Positions 20,853-29,816 of a DNA stretch of 64,000 nucleotides are shown in pieces. Numbering within the stretch: the first letter of the stretch is position 1; each line of letters begins with the position of its first letter. The notes beneath the pieces are model-generated. The model did not search any database and was not told the DNA's origin. It saw nothing but the letters and a program-made list of their open reading frames with translations. Position numbers and translations under genes: made by a program. The stretch comes from Pseudoxanthomonas mexicana. Lineage in GTDB: Bacteria > Pseudomonadota > Gammaproteobacteria > Xanthomonadales > Xanthomonadaceae. Location of the stretch: positions 1-64,000 of the forward strand of contig NZ_PDWV01000012.1 of the NCBI RefSeq assembly GCF_010093385.1. Direction: 5' to 3'.

Positions 20853-21035
20853 GGCAGCAACATGAAAGGTCTTGTGGGGCAATAGGTTAGGCCAAAAATC
20901 GACCGTTGCGCGCTCCTACTGCTTTTTAGGCTAGGTGCCACATAGGCGCTTTGCGGTGGCAAGTGTAGGGGCACTCCGGCGAGCCGGGGCGCATCGCTGT
21001 TGTAGCTTCTAGCCTGGTGCAATCCACTCCAAAAG
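20853..21035. other. Non-coding terminal region of the ICE
   Basis: No gene can be supported. The stretch includes CTCCGGCGAGCCGGG, a GC hairpin candidate, and an AT-richer segment CTGCTTTTTAGGCTAGG. Terminal regions of integrative elements often lack genes and hold recombinase sites. Confidence 0.4.
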
Positions 21036-21065
21036 CGAAAGCGCAGCCCGTAGGCTGCGCTTTCG
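21036..21065 (-). terminator. Terminator of the traG-trb operon
   Basis: CGAAAGCGCAGCC-CGTA-GGCTGCGCTTTCG: a perfect 13-bp stem with 4-nt loop, 20 bases past the last gene of the operon; on the minus strand it is followed by CTTTTGG. Confidence 0.85.
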
Positions 21066-21084
21066 TCGTGATGAACCAACAAAA

Positions 21085-21336
21085 TCAGGCCTGTTTCGGT
21101 TGCACGGCCTTCGCCGCCGCCACTGCTCCTTTCCTGAATCCTCGATCCCCAGCCATGAACGCCTCCAGCATGTGCGGGATGAGCGTCGCAGCATCGACCG
21201 CCTCGCCGTAGGTCTGCGCGTGCAGCGCGGCGTAGCGGTCGAGGTCGGCCCGCAGGCTGGCCGGACACGCGAAGGTCAGCTTCGTGGACTCCAGTTTCGG
21301 CAGTGGCCCGAGCCGCAGCTTCTTGCCCGTGCTCAT
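21085..21336 (-). CDS. DUF2274 domain protein at the end of the trb operon
   Basis: An 83-residue protein matching DUF2274, regularly found as the last gene after trbI in Tn4371-type elements. It has LPKLESTKLTFACPASLRADLDRYAALHA, resembling a ribbon-helix-helix DNA-binding fold. Overlaps trbI by 4 bases. Its role in conjugation is not known. Confidence 0.82.
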   Translation of the reverse strand: MSTGKKLRLGPLPKLESTKLTFACPASLRADLDRYAALHAQTYGEAVDAATLIPHMLEAFMAGDRGFRKGAVAAAKAVQPKQA

Positions 21337-22595
21337 CGCATCGCCCCCCTGTTGAAGAACATCGGCTGGTACGGTCGCAGCACCAGGTCACGCTTGACGA
21401 TGATCCGCACCGGCAGGCCCGGCCGCTCGGTCAAGGTCGGCTGGATGTTCATGTTGCGCCGGGTCATCTCCTGGCCGACCTGATTGATGCTGTCCTGCGC
21501 GCTGTCGCGCCCCGCGATCACGATGCGGTTGCCGTCCTGCCGGTTCTCCGGCGCGGCCAACTCGGCACCCACGCCCAGTAGCGTCGTCAGCGCCGCGCCG
21601 GCGACGATGCGGCTCCAGTGGTAGTCCACGCCATCTTCGAGGCCGGAATAGCCGGCCGGGTCGGTGCCCACAAGGTTGTCGATGGTCAGCGAAGACGTGT
21701 CCGGCAGGATGATCCGGTTCCACACCACCTGCACGCGACTCTGCCCGTAGCTGACCTGGCTGTTGTATTTGCCCATGATGCGCGAGCCTTGCGGGATCAG
21801 CAGGAACTTGCCTGTGGCCGAGTCATAGACCGGCTCCGTCACCGTGGCGATCACGTCGCCCGGCAAGTCCGACTTGATGCCCGTGACGAGCGCCCCGGCG
21901 ATCACCGTGCCAGCCATGACCTGATACGGCGATGCCGGCATTTGCAGGTTGCCGGAATTGCGGGTTTCCGTAGAACCGCCTTTCAGGAACGCCTCCTTCT
22001 GGTCTTGCCGGTTCTGCGTGGCGGTCGGGTCGGCGGGCTGGGCCGCTGTCGAGGCCGGCCCGGCCGCCAGCGGGTCGAAGGCGCTGCCCGGCGCAGCCGC
22101 AGGGGTTTGGGCCGTGGCTGGCGCTGCGGCCTTGCCCTGCTGGCCCGAGCGGAAGAACACCGATGAGGCCGCCGCGGCGTCGGCCTCCTTGCGCAAGGCG
22201 TCCTCTGGGTCGTGGCCGGGCGGCGCATAGGTCGGCGTTACCGGCTGCTGCGAGGCCACGATGGCGGGGCCAAGGTCGCCCGGCAGCGGCGGCCCCAGCT
22301 CGGGCACCTTCTGCGGCAGCTTCGAGTAGTCCGAAGGCAGGCCGTCCAGCCCTTCGGACTTGCTCACGCGATCGACGTTGTAAAGCTCGGTCTGCTCGCC
22401 CGCGCCCCGCCGGTGCGGCTGCAATGACCAGATAGTCGCACCCAGCACGGCGACCGACAGGCCGCCCATGAGCATCGCCAGCGTGCGCCGGTTCAGGCGA
22501 GTGACCGGGCGCGGCTGGGCGCGCAGCGCCACCGCCTCGGGCGCGACCTTGCCCGCCTGCGGCGCGGCACGGTCGGGGGTGTCGTCCTTGCTCAT
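21333..22595 (-). CDS. trbI: Conjugal transfer protein TrbI (VirB10-like)
   Basis: A 420-residue inner-to-outer membrane bridging component of the type IV secretion channel. After a cytoplasmic N-terminus a single membrane helix (LAMLMGGLSVAVLGATIW, about residues 38-56) leads to a Pro/Ala-rich periplasmic stretch and the C-terminal VirB10/TrbI domain with PYQVMAGTVIAGALVTGIKSDLPGDVIATVT and FLLIPQGSRIMGKYNSQV. Spaced 2 bases from trbG. Confidence 0.95.
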   Translation of the reverse strand: MSKDDTPDRAAPQAGKVAPEAVALRAQPRPVTRLNRRTLAMLMGGLSVAVLGATIWSLQPHRRGAGEQTELYNVDRVSKSEGLDGLPSDYSKLPQKVPELGPPLPGDLGPAIVASQQPVTPTYAPPGHDPEDALRKEADAAAASSVFFRSGQQGKAAAPATAQTPAAAPGSAFDPLAAGPASTAAQPADPTATQNRQDQKEAFLKGGSTETRNSGNLQMPASPYQVMAGTVIAGALVTGIKSDLPGDVIATVTEPVYDSATGKFLLIPQGSRIMGKYNSQVSYGQSRVQVVWNRIILPDTSSLTIDNLVGTDPAGYSGLEDGVDYHWSRIVAGAALTTLLGVGAELAAPENRQDGNRIVIAGRDSAQDSINQVGQEMTRRNMNIQPTLTERPGLPVRIIVKRDLVLRPYQPMFFNRGAMR

Positions 22596-22597
22596 GG

Positions 22598-23587
22598 TCA
22601 GTTCCTCCGGGTGCCGTCCGTGCGCTCGATCCGCACCACGTCGCCCTTGTCGCCGCCCAGGCGCAGCTCCGCCGCGCCAAAGAGGCGATCCACGATGTAG
22701 TACGGCGCGCGGAAGCGGTAGTTCACCAGTTGCCCGTCGCCCTGCGCACCGATCACGAACAGCGGCGGCAGCTCGCCTTGCGCGATGCCGGCGGGGAACT
22801 GGATATAGACCTTCTCGCCGTCATCGAAGGCGCGCAGCGGCTTCCACGGCGGATTGCTGCCGCTGACCGCGTAGCGGAAGCGGATCTTCTCCAGCGACAA
22901 GCCGGTATCAACAGGCGCGGCGGTGCTGGCCGCCTGCGCCTGGCGCTGCAAGGCCAGCATCTTGTCCTTCGGGTACTCCCAGGAAACCGAGGCCATCCAT
23001 GTCTTTTCGGTCGAGGTCAGCTCCAGCAGGTAGGTGCGCCGGCTGGTGGTGATGACCAGATTCGTCTTGAGGCCCGAGCGGATGGGCTTGACCATCACGT
23101 TCACGCGCAGCGCATCACCGCTGCCGCTGGACGTGTCGCCCACGATCCAGCGCACCGTGTCGCCCGCGGCGACCGTCACCAGTTCCTCGCCGGGCTGGAG
23201 CGCGATCACGGTCACGCGGCCCACGGCCGCATAGACCTGATACAGCGCGCCATCGGTGAAGGGCCACACCTGAATCGCATTGACGTAGCCCTCGCGCGTG
23301 GGCGCGATGCGCGCCTCGGCATTGGCACGCGAGACGCGCACAGTTTCGTCGGCCGGTTCCGGCACGGGCTTGGCGGCCTCGGCTTCGGGCAACGGCTTCA
23401 ACTGCGCCGGCAGCGCCAGCGGCTCGGGCACCTTGACCACTTCCACCGGCGCGGGCGGCTCCGGCAGCGGCTGGGCCGGCACCGGCTCATCGAGCGAGAT
23501 GGCCGGCGGCGGCTTGCCCTGTGTGGCGCAGCCCGCCAAGGCAACGAGCATCAACGGCAAAGCGTAAAAGCGGAAAGACAGGTTCAT
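22598..23587 (-). CDS. trbG: Conjugal transfer protein TrbG (VirB9-like), lipoprotein
   Basis: A 329-residue outer-membrane core-complex component. The signal sequence ends in a lipobox (LMLVALAGCATQ), so this version appears lipid-anchored. The VirB9/CagX domain is visible in ANAEARIAPTREGYVNAIQVWPFTDGALYQVYAA and the C-terminal FRAPYYIVDRLFGAAELRLG. Overlaps trbF by 4 bases. Confidence 0.94.
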   Translation of the reverse strand: MNLSFRFYALPLMLVALAGCATQGKPPPAISLDEPVPAQPLPEPPAPVEVVKVPEPLALPAQLKPLPEAEAAKPVPEPADETVRVSRANAEARIAPTREGYVNAIQVWPFTDGALYQVYAAVGRVTVIALQPGEELVTVAAGDTVRWIVGDTSSGSGDALRVNVMVKPIRSGLKTNLVITTSRRTYLLELTSTEKTWMASVSWEYPKDKMLALQRQAQAASTAAPVDTGLSLEKIRFRYAVSGSNPPWKPLRAFDDGEKVYIQFPAGIAQGELPPLFVIGAQGDGQLVNYRFRAPYYIVDRLFGAAELRLGGDKGDVVRIERTDGTRRN

Positions 23588-24288
23588 GGTTTTGCTCCTT
23601 CGGAAGAATCCAGCTCACGGCTCCACGACAGGCCGTTGACGTAGATGCCCAGGGGGTTCTTGCGCAGGCGCTGTTCGGTGCGCGGGGTCTGCTGCACGAT
23701 GGAAATCACGGCGTTCCAGCGTTCAGTGCCCGCCGCGGCGCCGTTGACGAAGCGCCGTTCCGTCCAGCGCACGTTGAAAGACGTGTCGCTGGCGCGGGTC
23801 ACGCTGGTTATCTGCACCGTGACGGATTCCTTGCCGATACGCGCGAACGGGTCGTTGGTGCGCGCGTAGTCGTTGAGCACCACGGCGCCCTTGTCGGTGG
23901 TGTAGTCGTAGGCGTCGAGCCAGTTCTGGCGCACGACAATGGGGTCGATGGACAGCGAGCGCACCAGCTCGATGAAGCGGCCCAGGTGGTAGGCCACTTG
24001 TGCATCGCTGGGCCGGTACGGCGTGGCGGCTTCGCCGACGGCGCGCACTTGGCCCGCGTTGTCCACCTCCACCACGTAGGGCGTGACGATGGATTGCGCG
24101 GAGCGCCACACCAGGCCGCCGGCCATCAGCAGCGCCAGCAGCAGGCAGCCGAAAGCCATCAGCCGCCAGTTCTTCGCTTGCACGCGGGACGAACCGATGC
24201 GCTCGTCCCACACTTGCGCGGCGGATTGATACGGGGTCGCAGGCTGCGGCGTGTCGGCATAGCGCACCTGCGGGCGTTTGAATCGCAT
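23584..24288 (-). CDS. trbF: Conjugal transfer protein TrbF (VirB8-like)
   Basis: A 234-residue inner-membrane assembly factor. It has a cytoplasmic N-terminus, one transmembrane helix (LMAFGCLLLALLMAGGLVW, about 43-61), and the periplasmic VirB8 domain (VAYHLGRFIELVRSLSIDPIVVRQNW; SFNVRWTERRF). Followed 18 bases upstream by trbL. Confidence 0.94.
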   Translation of the reverse strand: MRFKRPQVRYADTPQPATPYQSAAQVWDERIGSSRVQAKNWRLMAFGCLLLALLMAGGLVWRSAQSIVTPYVVEVDNAGQVRAVGEAATPYRPSDAQVAYHLGRFIELVRSLSIDPIVVRQNWLDAYDYTTDKGAVVLNDYARTNDPFARIGKESVTVQITSVTRASDTSFNVRWTERRFVNGAAAGTERWNAVISIVQQTPRTEQRLRKNPLGIYVNGLSWSRELDSSEGAKP

Positions 24289-24306
24289 GGGTGTTCTCCT
24301 TGAAGA

Positions 24307-25650
24307 TCAGGAATCGGAATCGCGCAGGCTCGGCCCTTGGCTGGAACTGCCGCCGTCGCCACCGCGCAGCGTGTGGGCGGCGGTCGTCGCGGCATGGGTG
24401 AGCTGTTGGCGTCGGTGCAGGCGCTTGGCCCAGGCCGGTTGCTCCTGCGGTGCTGACGGCGGCGCATCGCCACTCGCTGGGGACGCGGCTGCTGGCGCAT
24501 CGGTGCTGAACGCAGCGGCAGCGCGATCGCGGATCGAGCGCGCGCCTTGCGCCACCTTCTGCCCGGCCGCCTGTGCGCCGGTCTTGGCGACGTTGCCCAC
24601 GCCGGCGGCTGCGCCCTTGAGGCCGCCGCCAGCAGAAGCGGAACCAGCCTGAAACGCGGACTTCGCGCTGCTGGCGGCCCCGGCGGCGGCACGCGCGCCG
24701 CTACCGGCCAGCTTGGCGGCAGCCGGGGCCATGCGCGCGCCGGCAGCGACGGCGCCACCAACGCCCGTGGCCGCAGCGCCCACGGCAACGGCGGTGCCGG
24801 CCGCGCCCAGCACGGCGCCGGCCATCGCGCCCGCGCCGAGTTGCGGGCCGCCCGATACCAGCCCGGTCGCAATGCCTGGCCCGAAGATGCCCAGCGCCAG
24901 CAGGGTCAGCGAGGCCAGCATGACGACGACCGAATGGTCGATGGACGGCTCGGCCGGTTGCACCTGAAACTCGGCGAACAAGCCCGAGCCGATGCCCACG
25001 ATGACGGCCAGCACCAGCACCTTGATGCCCGACGACACCACGTTGCCCAGCACCTTTTCGGCGAGGAACGCGGTCTTGTTCCAAAGGGCGAACGGCACCA
25101 GCACGAAGCCCGCGAGCGTCGTCAATTTGAACTCGATCAGCGTGATGAAAAGCTGGATCGCCAACACGAAGAAGCACAGCAGGACGATCAGCCAGGCGAG
25201 GAACATTACGACGATGGGCGTGATGTTCACGAACACCTCGGGAAAGCCCGCCATGTCGCCGATCTGATCGAGGATCGGCGCTCCGGCGTCGATGCCGATC
25301 TTGGCCAGCCTTCCCGGATGCAGGAAGTTCTCCATGCTCAAGGTCGAGCCGCTGGCCGTCAGGCCCAGCCCGGCGAAGGAGCGGAACACGATGCCGGCCA
25401 GCCAGTTGAAGTTGCCGATGATGTAGGCGAAGGCACCGACGTAGAGCACCTTGCGGATCAGCTTGGCGATCACGTCTTCGCCCTGGCCGGTGGCATGGCT
25501 CATCGCCCAGAACAGCCCGGCGATCGTCATGTCGATGACGATCAGCGTGGCGGTCAGAAACGCCACCTCGCCATGCAGCAGGCCAAACCCCGAGTCGATG
25601 TAGCGCGAGAACGTATCGAGGAAGCGGTCGATGATGGTTACGTCATTCAT
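24307..25650 (-). CDS. trbL: Conjugal transfer protein TrbL (VirB6-like)
   Basis: A 447-residue polytopic inner-membrane channel component. Hydrophobic segments occupy about residues 24-260 (for instance AFLTATLIVIDMTIAGLFWAM and PIVVMFLAWLIVLLCFFVLAIQL), followed by a Gly/Ala-rich region and a long hydrophilic, Ser/Gly-rich C-terminal tail. This layout is typical of TrbL. Overlaps trbK by 4 bases. Confidence 0.94.
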   Translation of the reverse strand: MNDVTIIDRFLDTFSRYIDSGFGLLHGEVAFLTATLIVIDMTIAGLFWAMSHATGQGEDVIAKLIRKVLYVGAFAYIIGNFNWLAGIVFRSFAGLGLTASGSTLSMENFLHPGRLAKIGIDAGAPILDQIGDMAGFPEVFVNITPIVVMFLAWLIVLLCFFVLAIQLFITLIEFKLTTLAGFVLVPFALWNKTAFLAEKVLGNVVSSGIKVLVLAVIVGIGSGLFAEFQVQPAEPSIDHSVVVMLASLTLLALGIFGPGIATGLVSGGPQLGAGAMAGAVLGAAGTAVAVGAAATGVGGAVAAGARMAPAAAKLAGSGARAAAGAASSAKSAFQAGSASAGGGLKGAAAGVGNVAKTGAQAAGQKVAQGARSIRDRAAAAFSTDAPAAASPASGDAPPSAPQEQPAWAKRLHRRQQLTHAATTAAHTLRGGDGGSSSQGPSLRDSDS

Positions 25651-25949
25651 GGCGAGTTCTCCTGCCCAGGCCCGTTGTCATCGGCAGCGGGTTCATCGAA
25701 GCTGGGTGGGATCGGCGGCAGGTCGGCGAGCGTCTGGTACTCGCCGGGGCCGGCCTTGCCGGAGAGAAAGCGGCGCAGGTCGGCTCGGGCCACCTGCGCG
25801 CAGAACGCGCCGCCGTGCTCGCCCGCGCGGCATTGCGCGCGTAGCGCGTGCAGCCGGGACGGGTCGGCGGCCAGCGCGTCCACCGAAGGCGGCCGGCCGC
25901 ACCCGGCCAACAGGGAAGCGAGAGCGAACAGGACGGGCGCGTTCTTCAT
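25647..25949 (-). CDS. trbK: TrbK-type entry-exclusion lipoprotein candidate
   Basis: A 100-residue lipoprotein with lipobox LASLLAGCGRPP. The core DPSRLHALRAQCRAGEHGGAFCAQV resembles the eexN product encoded at 38,625-38,903, with two matching cysteines. Position between trbJ and trbL is that of trbK. In RP4, TrbK blocks entry of like plasmids; that role is inferred here. Confidence 0.8.
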   Translation of the reverse strand: MKNAPVLFALASLLAGCGRPPSVDALAADPSRLHALRAQCRAGEHGGAFCAQVARADLRRFLSGKAGPGEYQTLADLPPIPPSFDEPAADDNGPGQENSP

Positions 25950-25960
25950 GGCCGCACCCG

Positions 25961-26689
25961 TCAGGGGTTGTAGAAGTTGACGGGCTGCGGCGTGTACGGC
26001 GTGCCGCTGCCCAGGAAGCGCCGCGTCACTTCGCGCCCGCGCTCGGTGGCTGCGGCCTGCCGCGCCAGCTCCAGTGCGGTGGCTCGGTCTTGCGTGATCT
26101 GGAGCCGCTGCGACTGGATCGACTGCTTGGCCTGCAAGGCGAGCAACTGGTTCATGGCCTGCATCGCCTGCAACGCGCCTTCGGCCGATTGGCTCTTGCC
26201 CACGAGGTCGGCCAGCACGGTTTCGTCAACGCCCAGGTTCTGCGACACCTGCGCCTGCATCTGCATGGTGGTCTGCAAGCCGTTGAGCGTGTTCTTCCAA
26301 CGCTCCTGCGTGTCGCGGTACATCTGGTCGCCACTGACGGTGGCCGCGTACTGCTCGGGGTACAGGCGCGCGAACTCCTGATCCAGATTCGTCACGTCGT
26401 AGGCCAAGCCCTTCGCCTGGGCGATCAGCCGCTCGGTCGTCGCCAGGTTGGTGCGCAACTGGCCGACCACGCTGGACGGCAGGCTGGCGAGGTTGCGCGC
26501 CTGGTTCATCAGCATCTGCGCTTCGTTCTGGAGCTGCTGGATCTGGTTGTTGATCTGCTCCAGCGTGCGAATCGCGGTCAGCGTGTTCTGCACGAGGTTC
26601 GTGGGGTCGATCACGACCCATTGCGCGTGTACGGTGGAAACGGTGCAAAGCATGGCCGCGACGGCAGCGGCGATGAGTCGCTTTTTCAT
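25961..26689 (-). CDS. trbJ: Conjugal transfer protein TrbJ (VirB5-like)
   Basis: A 242-residue secreted pilus-associated protein. A signal peptide (KKRLIAAAVAAMLCTVSTVHA) is followed by long coiled-coil-rich helices (LTAIRTLEQINNQIQQLQNEAQMLMNQARNL; VSQNLGVDETVLADLVGKSQSAEGALQAMQAMNQL). Matches the P-type TrbJ family. Overlaps trbE by 4 bases. Confidence 0.93.
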   Translation of the reverse strand: MKKRLIAAAVAAMLCTVSTVHAQWVVIDPTNLVQNTLTAIRTLEQINNQIQQLQNEAQMLMNQARNLASLPSSVVGQLRTNLATTERLIAQAKGLAYDVTNLDQEFARLYPEQYAATVSGDQMYRDTQERWKNTLNGLQTTMQMQAQVSQNLGVDETVLADLVGKSQSAEGALQAMQAMNQLLALQAKQSIQSQRLQITQDRATALELARQAAATERGREVTRRFLGSGTPYTPQPVNFYNP

Positions 26690-29145
26690 GGCTGGTTCTC
26701 CTGTGGGTAGTCGGCGGTACGGAGGAAATCCGGCGTGAGGCCGGAGAACAAGGGCAGCAGGTCAGCCGCCCAATCGAGGCCGCGATGGCGCAGCCAGGCG
26801 CCGGCGAAACCGGGGGTACCGGCGTCCAGCCGCACGCGGTCTATGTCGAGCTGGTCTTGCGGCGTGGAAGCGCCTACGAACGCGAGCGCAGCCGCCCCCA
26901 GGTCGAGGTCGAACAGGCGGTTTCCGAGGCGGGATTGGTAGTAGTAGTCGCGCTTCGGAACTGCCGTGGCGACGATTTCGATCTGGCGGTTGTTGAGGCC
27001 GAAGCCCTGATAGATCGTCTTGATCTGCGGCTCGGTCGCCTGCGGGTTCGGCAGGAAGATGCGGCTCGCGCAGCTTTCGACGATCGCGGGCGCGATGCCC
27101 GAATCCTTGATGTCCGCGAGCGACTGCGTGGCGGAGATGACGCTGACGGTTTTCTTGCGCCGCGTCTTGAGCCATTGGCGGATGCGCGCTGCAAACACTG
27201 GGTCATCGAGAAACAACCAGGCTTCATCGAGGATCAGCAGCGTGGGCGCACCGTCGAAGCGTTCATCGAAACGCGCAAAGAGGTAATGCAGCACGGCCAG
27301 GACGGCGGCCTTGCTGTGCATCAGCTCCTCCATCTCGAACCCCTGCACGTCCGCCATGCCCAGCCGGTCGGGGTCGGCGTCCAGCAGCTTGCCGTGTGCG
27401 CCGCCCAACACATAGGGCGACAAGGCTTGGCGCAGCGCGTTCGATTGCAGCAGCACTGACAAGCCGGTCATGGTGCGCTGCTCCACCGGCGCACCAGCGA
27501 GGCTGCCGAGTGCCGACCAGATAGCCGCCTTCTCGTCCGGGCCGACGGCCACGCCTTCGTGCAGCAAGCGGCCTTCGATCCATTCGGCCGCCCAGGTGCG
27601 GTAGCCGTCGCGGTCAATGCGTGCCAACGGCTGGAAGGCGATTTCGCCATCCATGCCCAGGTCGTAGTGCTCGCCGCCCAGCCCGAGAACAGTGGCGCGC
27701 ATCGAGCGCCCCATATCGAACGCGAAGAAGCGCGAGCCGCGATAGCGGCGGAACTGCATCGCCAGCGTGGCAAGCAAGACCGACTTGCCCATGCCCGTCG
27801 GGCCGGCGACCAGCGTGTGGCCCACGTCGCCGATGTGCGTCACCAGCCGGAACGGCGTCGCGCCATCGGTGCGGGTGACGATCAGCGGCGGGCCGTCCAA
27901 GTGGTCGTTCTTCTCCGGCCCGGCCCATACCGCCGACACCGGCCTCATGTGCGCCAGATTGAGGGTCGAGATGATCGGCTGCCGGACATTCGCATAGGCG
28001 TTGCCGGGAAGCGAGGACAGCCACGCATCCACGGCATTGAGCGTTTCGGGGATGGTCACAAACCCGCGCCCCTGGATGACGCGCTCCACCATCCGCAGCT
28101 TCTCGTCGGCTGCGCCGGCGTCCTCGTCCATGACGGTGACGGTCGCCGTCAGGTAGCCGAAGGCGACTTGATCGCTGCCCAGCTCCTGCAAGGCGGCATC
28201 CGCATCGGCGGCCTTGTTGCTGGCATCGGTATCGACCAGCGGGCTTTCCTGCTGGAAGATCGTTTCGCGCAGCAGCGCGATGACGTTCTTGCGCTTGGCG
28301 AACCACTGGCGGCGCAGACGCCCCAATTCCCGTTCCGCCTCGGATTTGTCGAGGCACAGAAAGCGCGTACTCCAGCGATACCCAAATCCCAGGCGGTTGA
28401 GGTCGTCCAGAATCCCCGGCCAGGTCGAGGTCGGAAAGCCCCGCACCGACACCACGCGCAGGTGCCGGTCGCCCAGCATGGGCGCCAGGCCGCCGACCAG
28501 CGGCGAATCAGTCAGTAGCGCGTCGATGTGGAACGGCACTTCGGGCACCGCCAGCCGATCGCGCCGCGTCGATACCGTGGCGTGCAGGTACGTCAGCGTC
28601 TGGCTGTCGTCCAGCCAGGAGATTTCCGGCATCACGCCATCGAGCAGATCAAAGACCCGATCCGTCTCCGCCACGAAGGCGGTCAGGCGCTCACGCCAGT
28701 CCACGCCCTCGGTGGGCCGGTTCTCGTACAGCATTCCCGCTGCACGGGCACGCGATTCTTCGGGCGGCAGGTACACCAGCGTCAGGTGATAGCCGCTCTC
28801 GAAGTGGTTGTCGGATTCCTCGAACGCTGCACGGCGTTCCTCGTCCACCAGCCACGAAAGCGGCTCGGAAAACTCGGAGTGAGGATAGTCGGCGGCGGCG
28901 CGGCGCTCGGCCTCGATGAACAGCGCCCAGCCCGAACCCAGCCGGCGCAGCGCGTTGTTCAAGCGCGCCGACGTGGCGATCAGCTCGCCTTGCGTGGCGC
29001 TGTCGAGGTCAGGACCGCGAAACCGGGCCGTGCGCTGGAAACTGCCGTCCTTGTTCAAGACGACACCCGGCGCGACCAGCCCGGCCCAGGGCAGCCAGTC
29101 GGCGAGCAGCGTGGGCCGCTGGCGGTATTCGGCGAGGTTCAGCAT
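26686..29145 (-). CDS. trbE: Conjugal transfer ATPase TrbE (VirB4-like)
   Basis: The 819-residue energising ATPase of the mating channel. An N-terminal CagE/TrbE domain precedes the ATPase part with Walker A AGPTGMGKSVLLATLA and Walker B TLLILDEAWLFLDD; the RKKTVSVISATQSLADI sensor region and the FLPNPQATEP block are typical VirB4 features. Full length for the family. No internal stop or frameshift. Confidence 0.96.
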   Translation of the reverse strand: MLNLAEYRQRPTLLADWLPWAGLVAPGVVLNKDGSFQRTARFRGPDLDSATQGELIATSARLNNALRRLGSGWALFIEAERRAAADYPHSEFSEPLSWLVDEERRAAFEESDNHFESGYHLTLVYLPPEESRARAAGMLYENRPTEGVDWRERLTAFVAETDRVFDLLDGVMPEISWLDDSQTLTYLHATVSTRRDRLAVPEVPFHIDALLTDSPLVGGLAPMLGDRHLRVVSVRGFPTSTWPGILDDLNRLGFGYRWSTRFLCLDKSEAERELGRLRRQWFAKRKNVIALLRETIFQQESPLVDTDASNKAADADAALQELGSDQVAFGYLTATVTVMDEDAGAADEKLRMVERVIQGRGFVTIPETLNAVDAWLSSLPGNAYANVRQPIISTLNLAHMRPVSAVWAGPEKNDHLDGPPLIVTRTDGATPFRLVTHIGDVGHTLVAGPTGMGKSVLLATLAMQFRRYRGSRFFAFDMGRSMRATVLGLGGEHYDLGMDGEIAFQPLARIDRDGYRTWAAEWIEGRLLHEGVAVGPDEKAAIWSALGSLAGAPVEQRTMTGLSVLLQSNALRQALSPYVLGGAHGKLLDADPDRLGMADVQGFEMEELMHSKAAVLAVLHYLFARFDERFDGAPTLLILDEAWLFLDDPVFAARIRQWLKTRRKKTVSVISATQSLADIKDSGIAPAIVESCASRIFLPNPQATEPQIKTIYQGFGLNNRQIEIVATAVPKRDYYYQSRLGNRLFDLDLGAAALAFVGASTPQDQLDIDRVRLDAGTPGFAGAWLRHRGLDWAADLLPLFSGLTPDFLRTADYPQENQP

Positions 29146-29154
29146 GGCATCACC

Positions 29155-29427
29155 TCACACGTCCAGCAGCGGGCGATGCTTGACGTGCCGCGCGAAGACC
29201 TGCATGAACTGCGGATCGACGCGCGCCCCCCAAACCGCCAGCGCATGGCCGACGATCCAGAGCACGGCACCGGGAATCCAGAGTTGCAGGCCCAGCCCGA
29301 CAGCGGCGGCCAGCGTGCCGTTGGCGATCGCCACGGTGCGCGGTGCGCCGCCCAGCAAGATCGGCTCGGTGAGCGAGCGATGCAAAGGCACCTCGAACCC
29401 TGCCGCGAAGCTGTCCGGGCCGCTCAT
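29155..29427 (-). CDS. trbD: Conjugal transfer protein TrbD (VirB3-like)
   Basis: A 90-residue inner-membrane protein. It opens FEVPLHRSLTEPILLGGAPR, the VirB3/TrbD signature, and has two hydrophobic stretches (TVAIANGTLAAAVGLGLQLWI; AVLWIVGHALAVWG). The ATG at 29427 overlaps the trbC stop. Confidence 0.92.
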   Translation of the reverse strand: MSGPDSFAAGFEVPLHRSLTEPILLGGAPRTVAIANGTLAAAVGLGLQLWIPGAVLWIVGHALAVWGARVDPQFMQVFARHVKHRPLLDV

Positions 29428-29816
29428 ACGACAGCCCCGCCGGAGAAGCTGAAGAACGACAGGAAGAAGCTCGAAGCCGCGAACGCGATGGACAGGCCGA
29501 ACACGATCTGGATCAGTTTGCGGAAGCCGCCCGACGTGTCGCCGAAGGCCAGCGCGAGGCCCGTGGCGATGATGATGATGACCGCGACGATGCGCGCCAC
29601 CGGCCCTTGGATCGACTCCAAGATCGACTGCAGCGGCCCTTCCCACGGCATCGAGGAACCTGCGGCCTTTGCCGTCCCGGCCATGAACAGCATTACCGCA
29701 GCCATCATCATTCCCTGCTGTGCAGGGCGAGCCAGGCGGCGCAGTCGGGCAAGGCCGGACAGGCGCGAAGGCGGATTTACGGAAATACGGAAAGCAGGAA
29801 CGTGCATCTGCGTCAT
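29424..29816 (-). CDS. trbC: Conjugal transfer pilin TrbC (VirB2-like)
   Basis: A 130-residue prepilin. After a basic N-terminus comes a signal-like segment (GMMMAAVMLFMAGTAKA) and the mature pilin with two membrane segments (GPVARIVAVIIIIATGLALAFG; IVFGLSIAFAASSFFLSFF). In RP4 the pilin is cyclised by TraF; a TraF-like peptidase is encoded at 51,965-52,564. Overlaps trbB by 4 bases. Confidence 0.93.
   Translation of the reverse strand: MTQMHVPAFRISVNPPSRLSGLARLRRLARPAQQGMMMAAVMLFMAGTAKAAGSSMPWEGPLQSILESIQGPVARIVAVIIIIATGLALAFGDTSGGFRKLIQIVFGLSIAFAASSFFLSFFSFSGGAVV

Noticed and set aside
20934-20941. TTTTTAGG as the attachment octamer instead of ATGAAAAA
   Set aside because: It fits the recalled TTTTTCAT less well and lies farther inside; kept only as an alternative to test.
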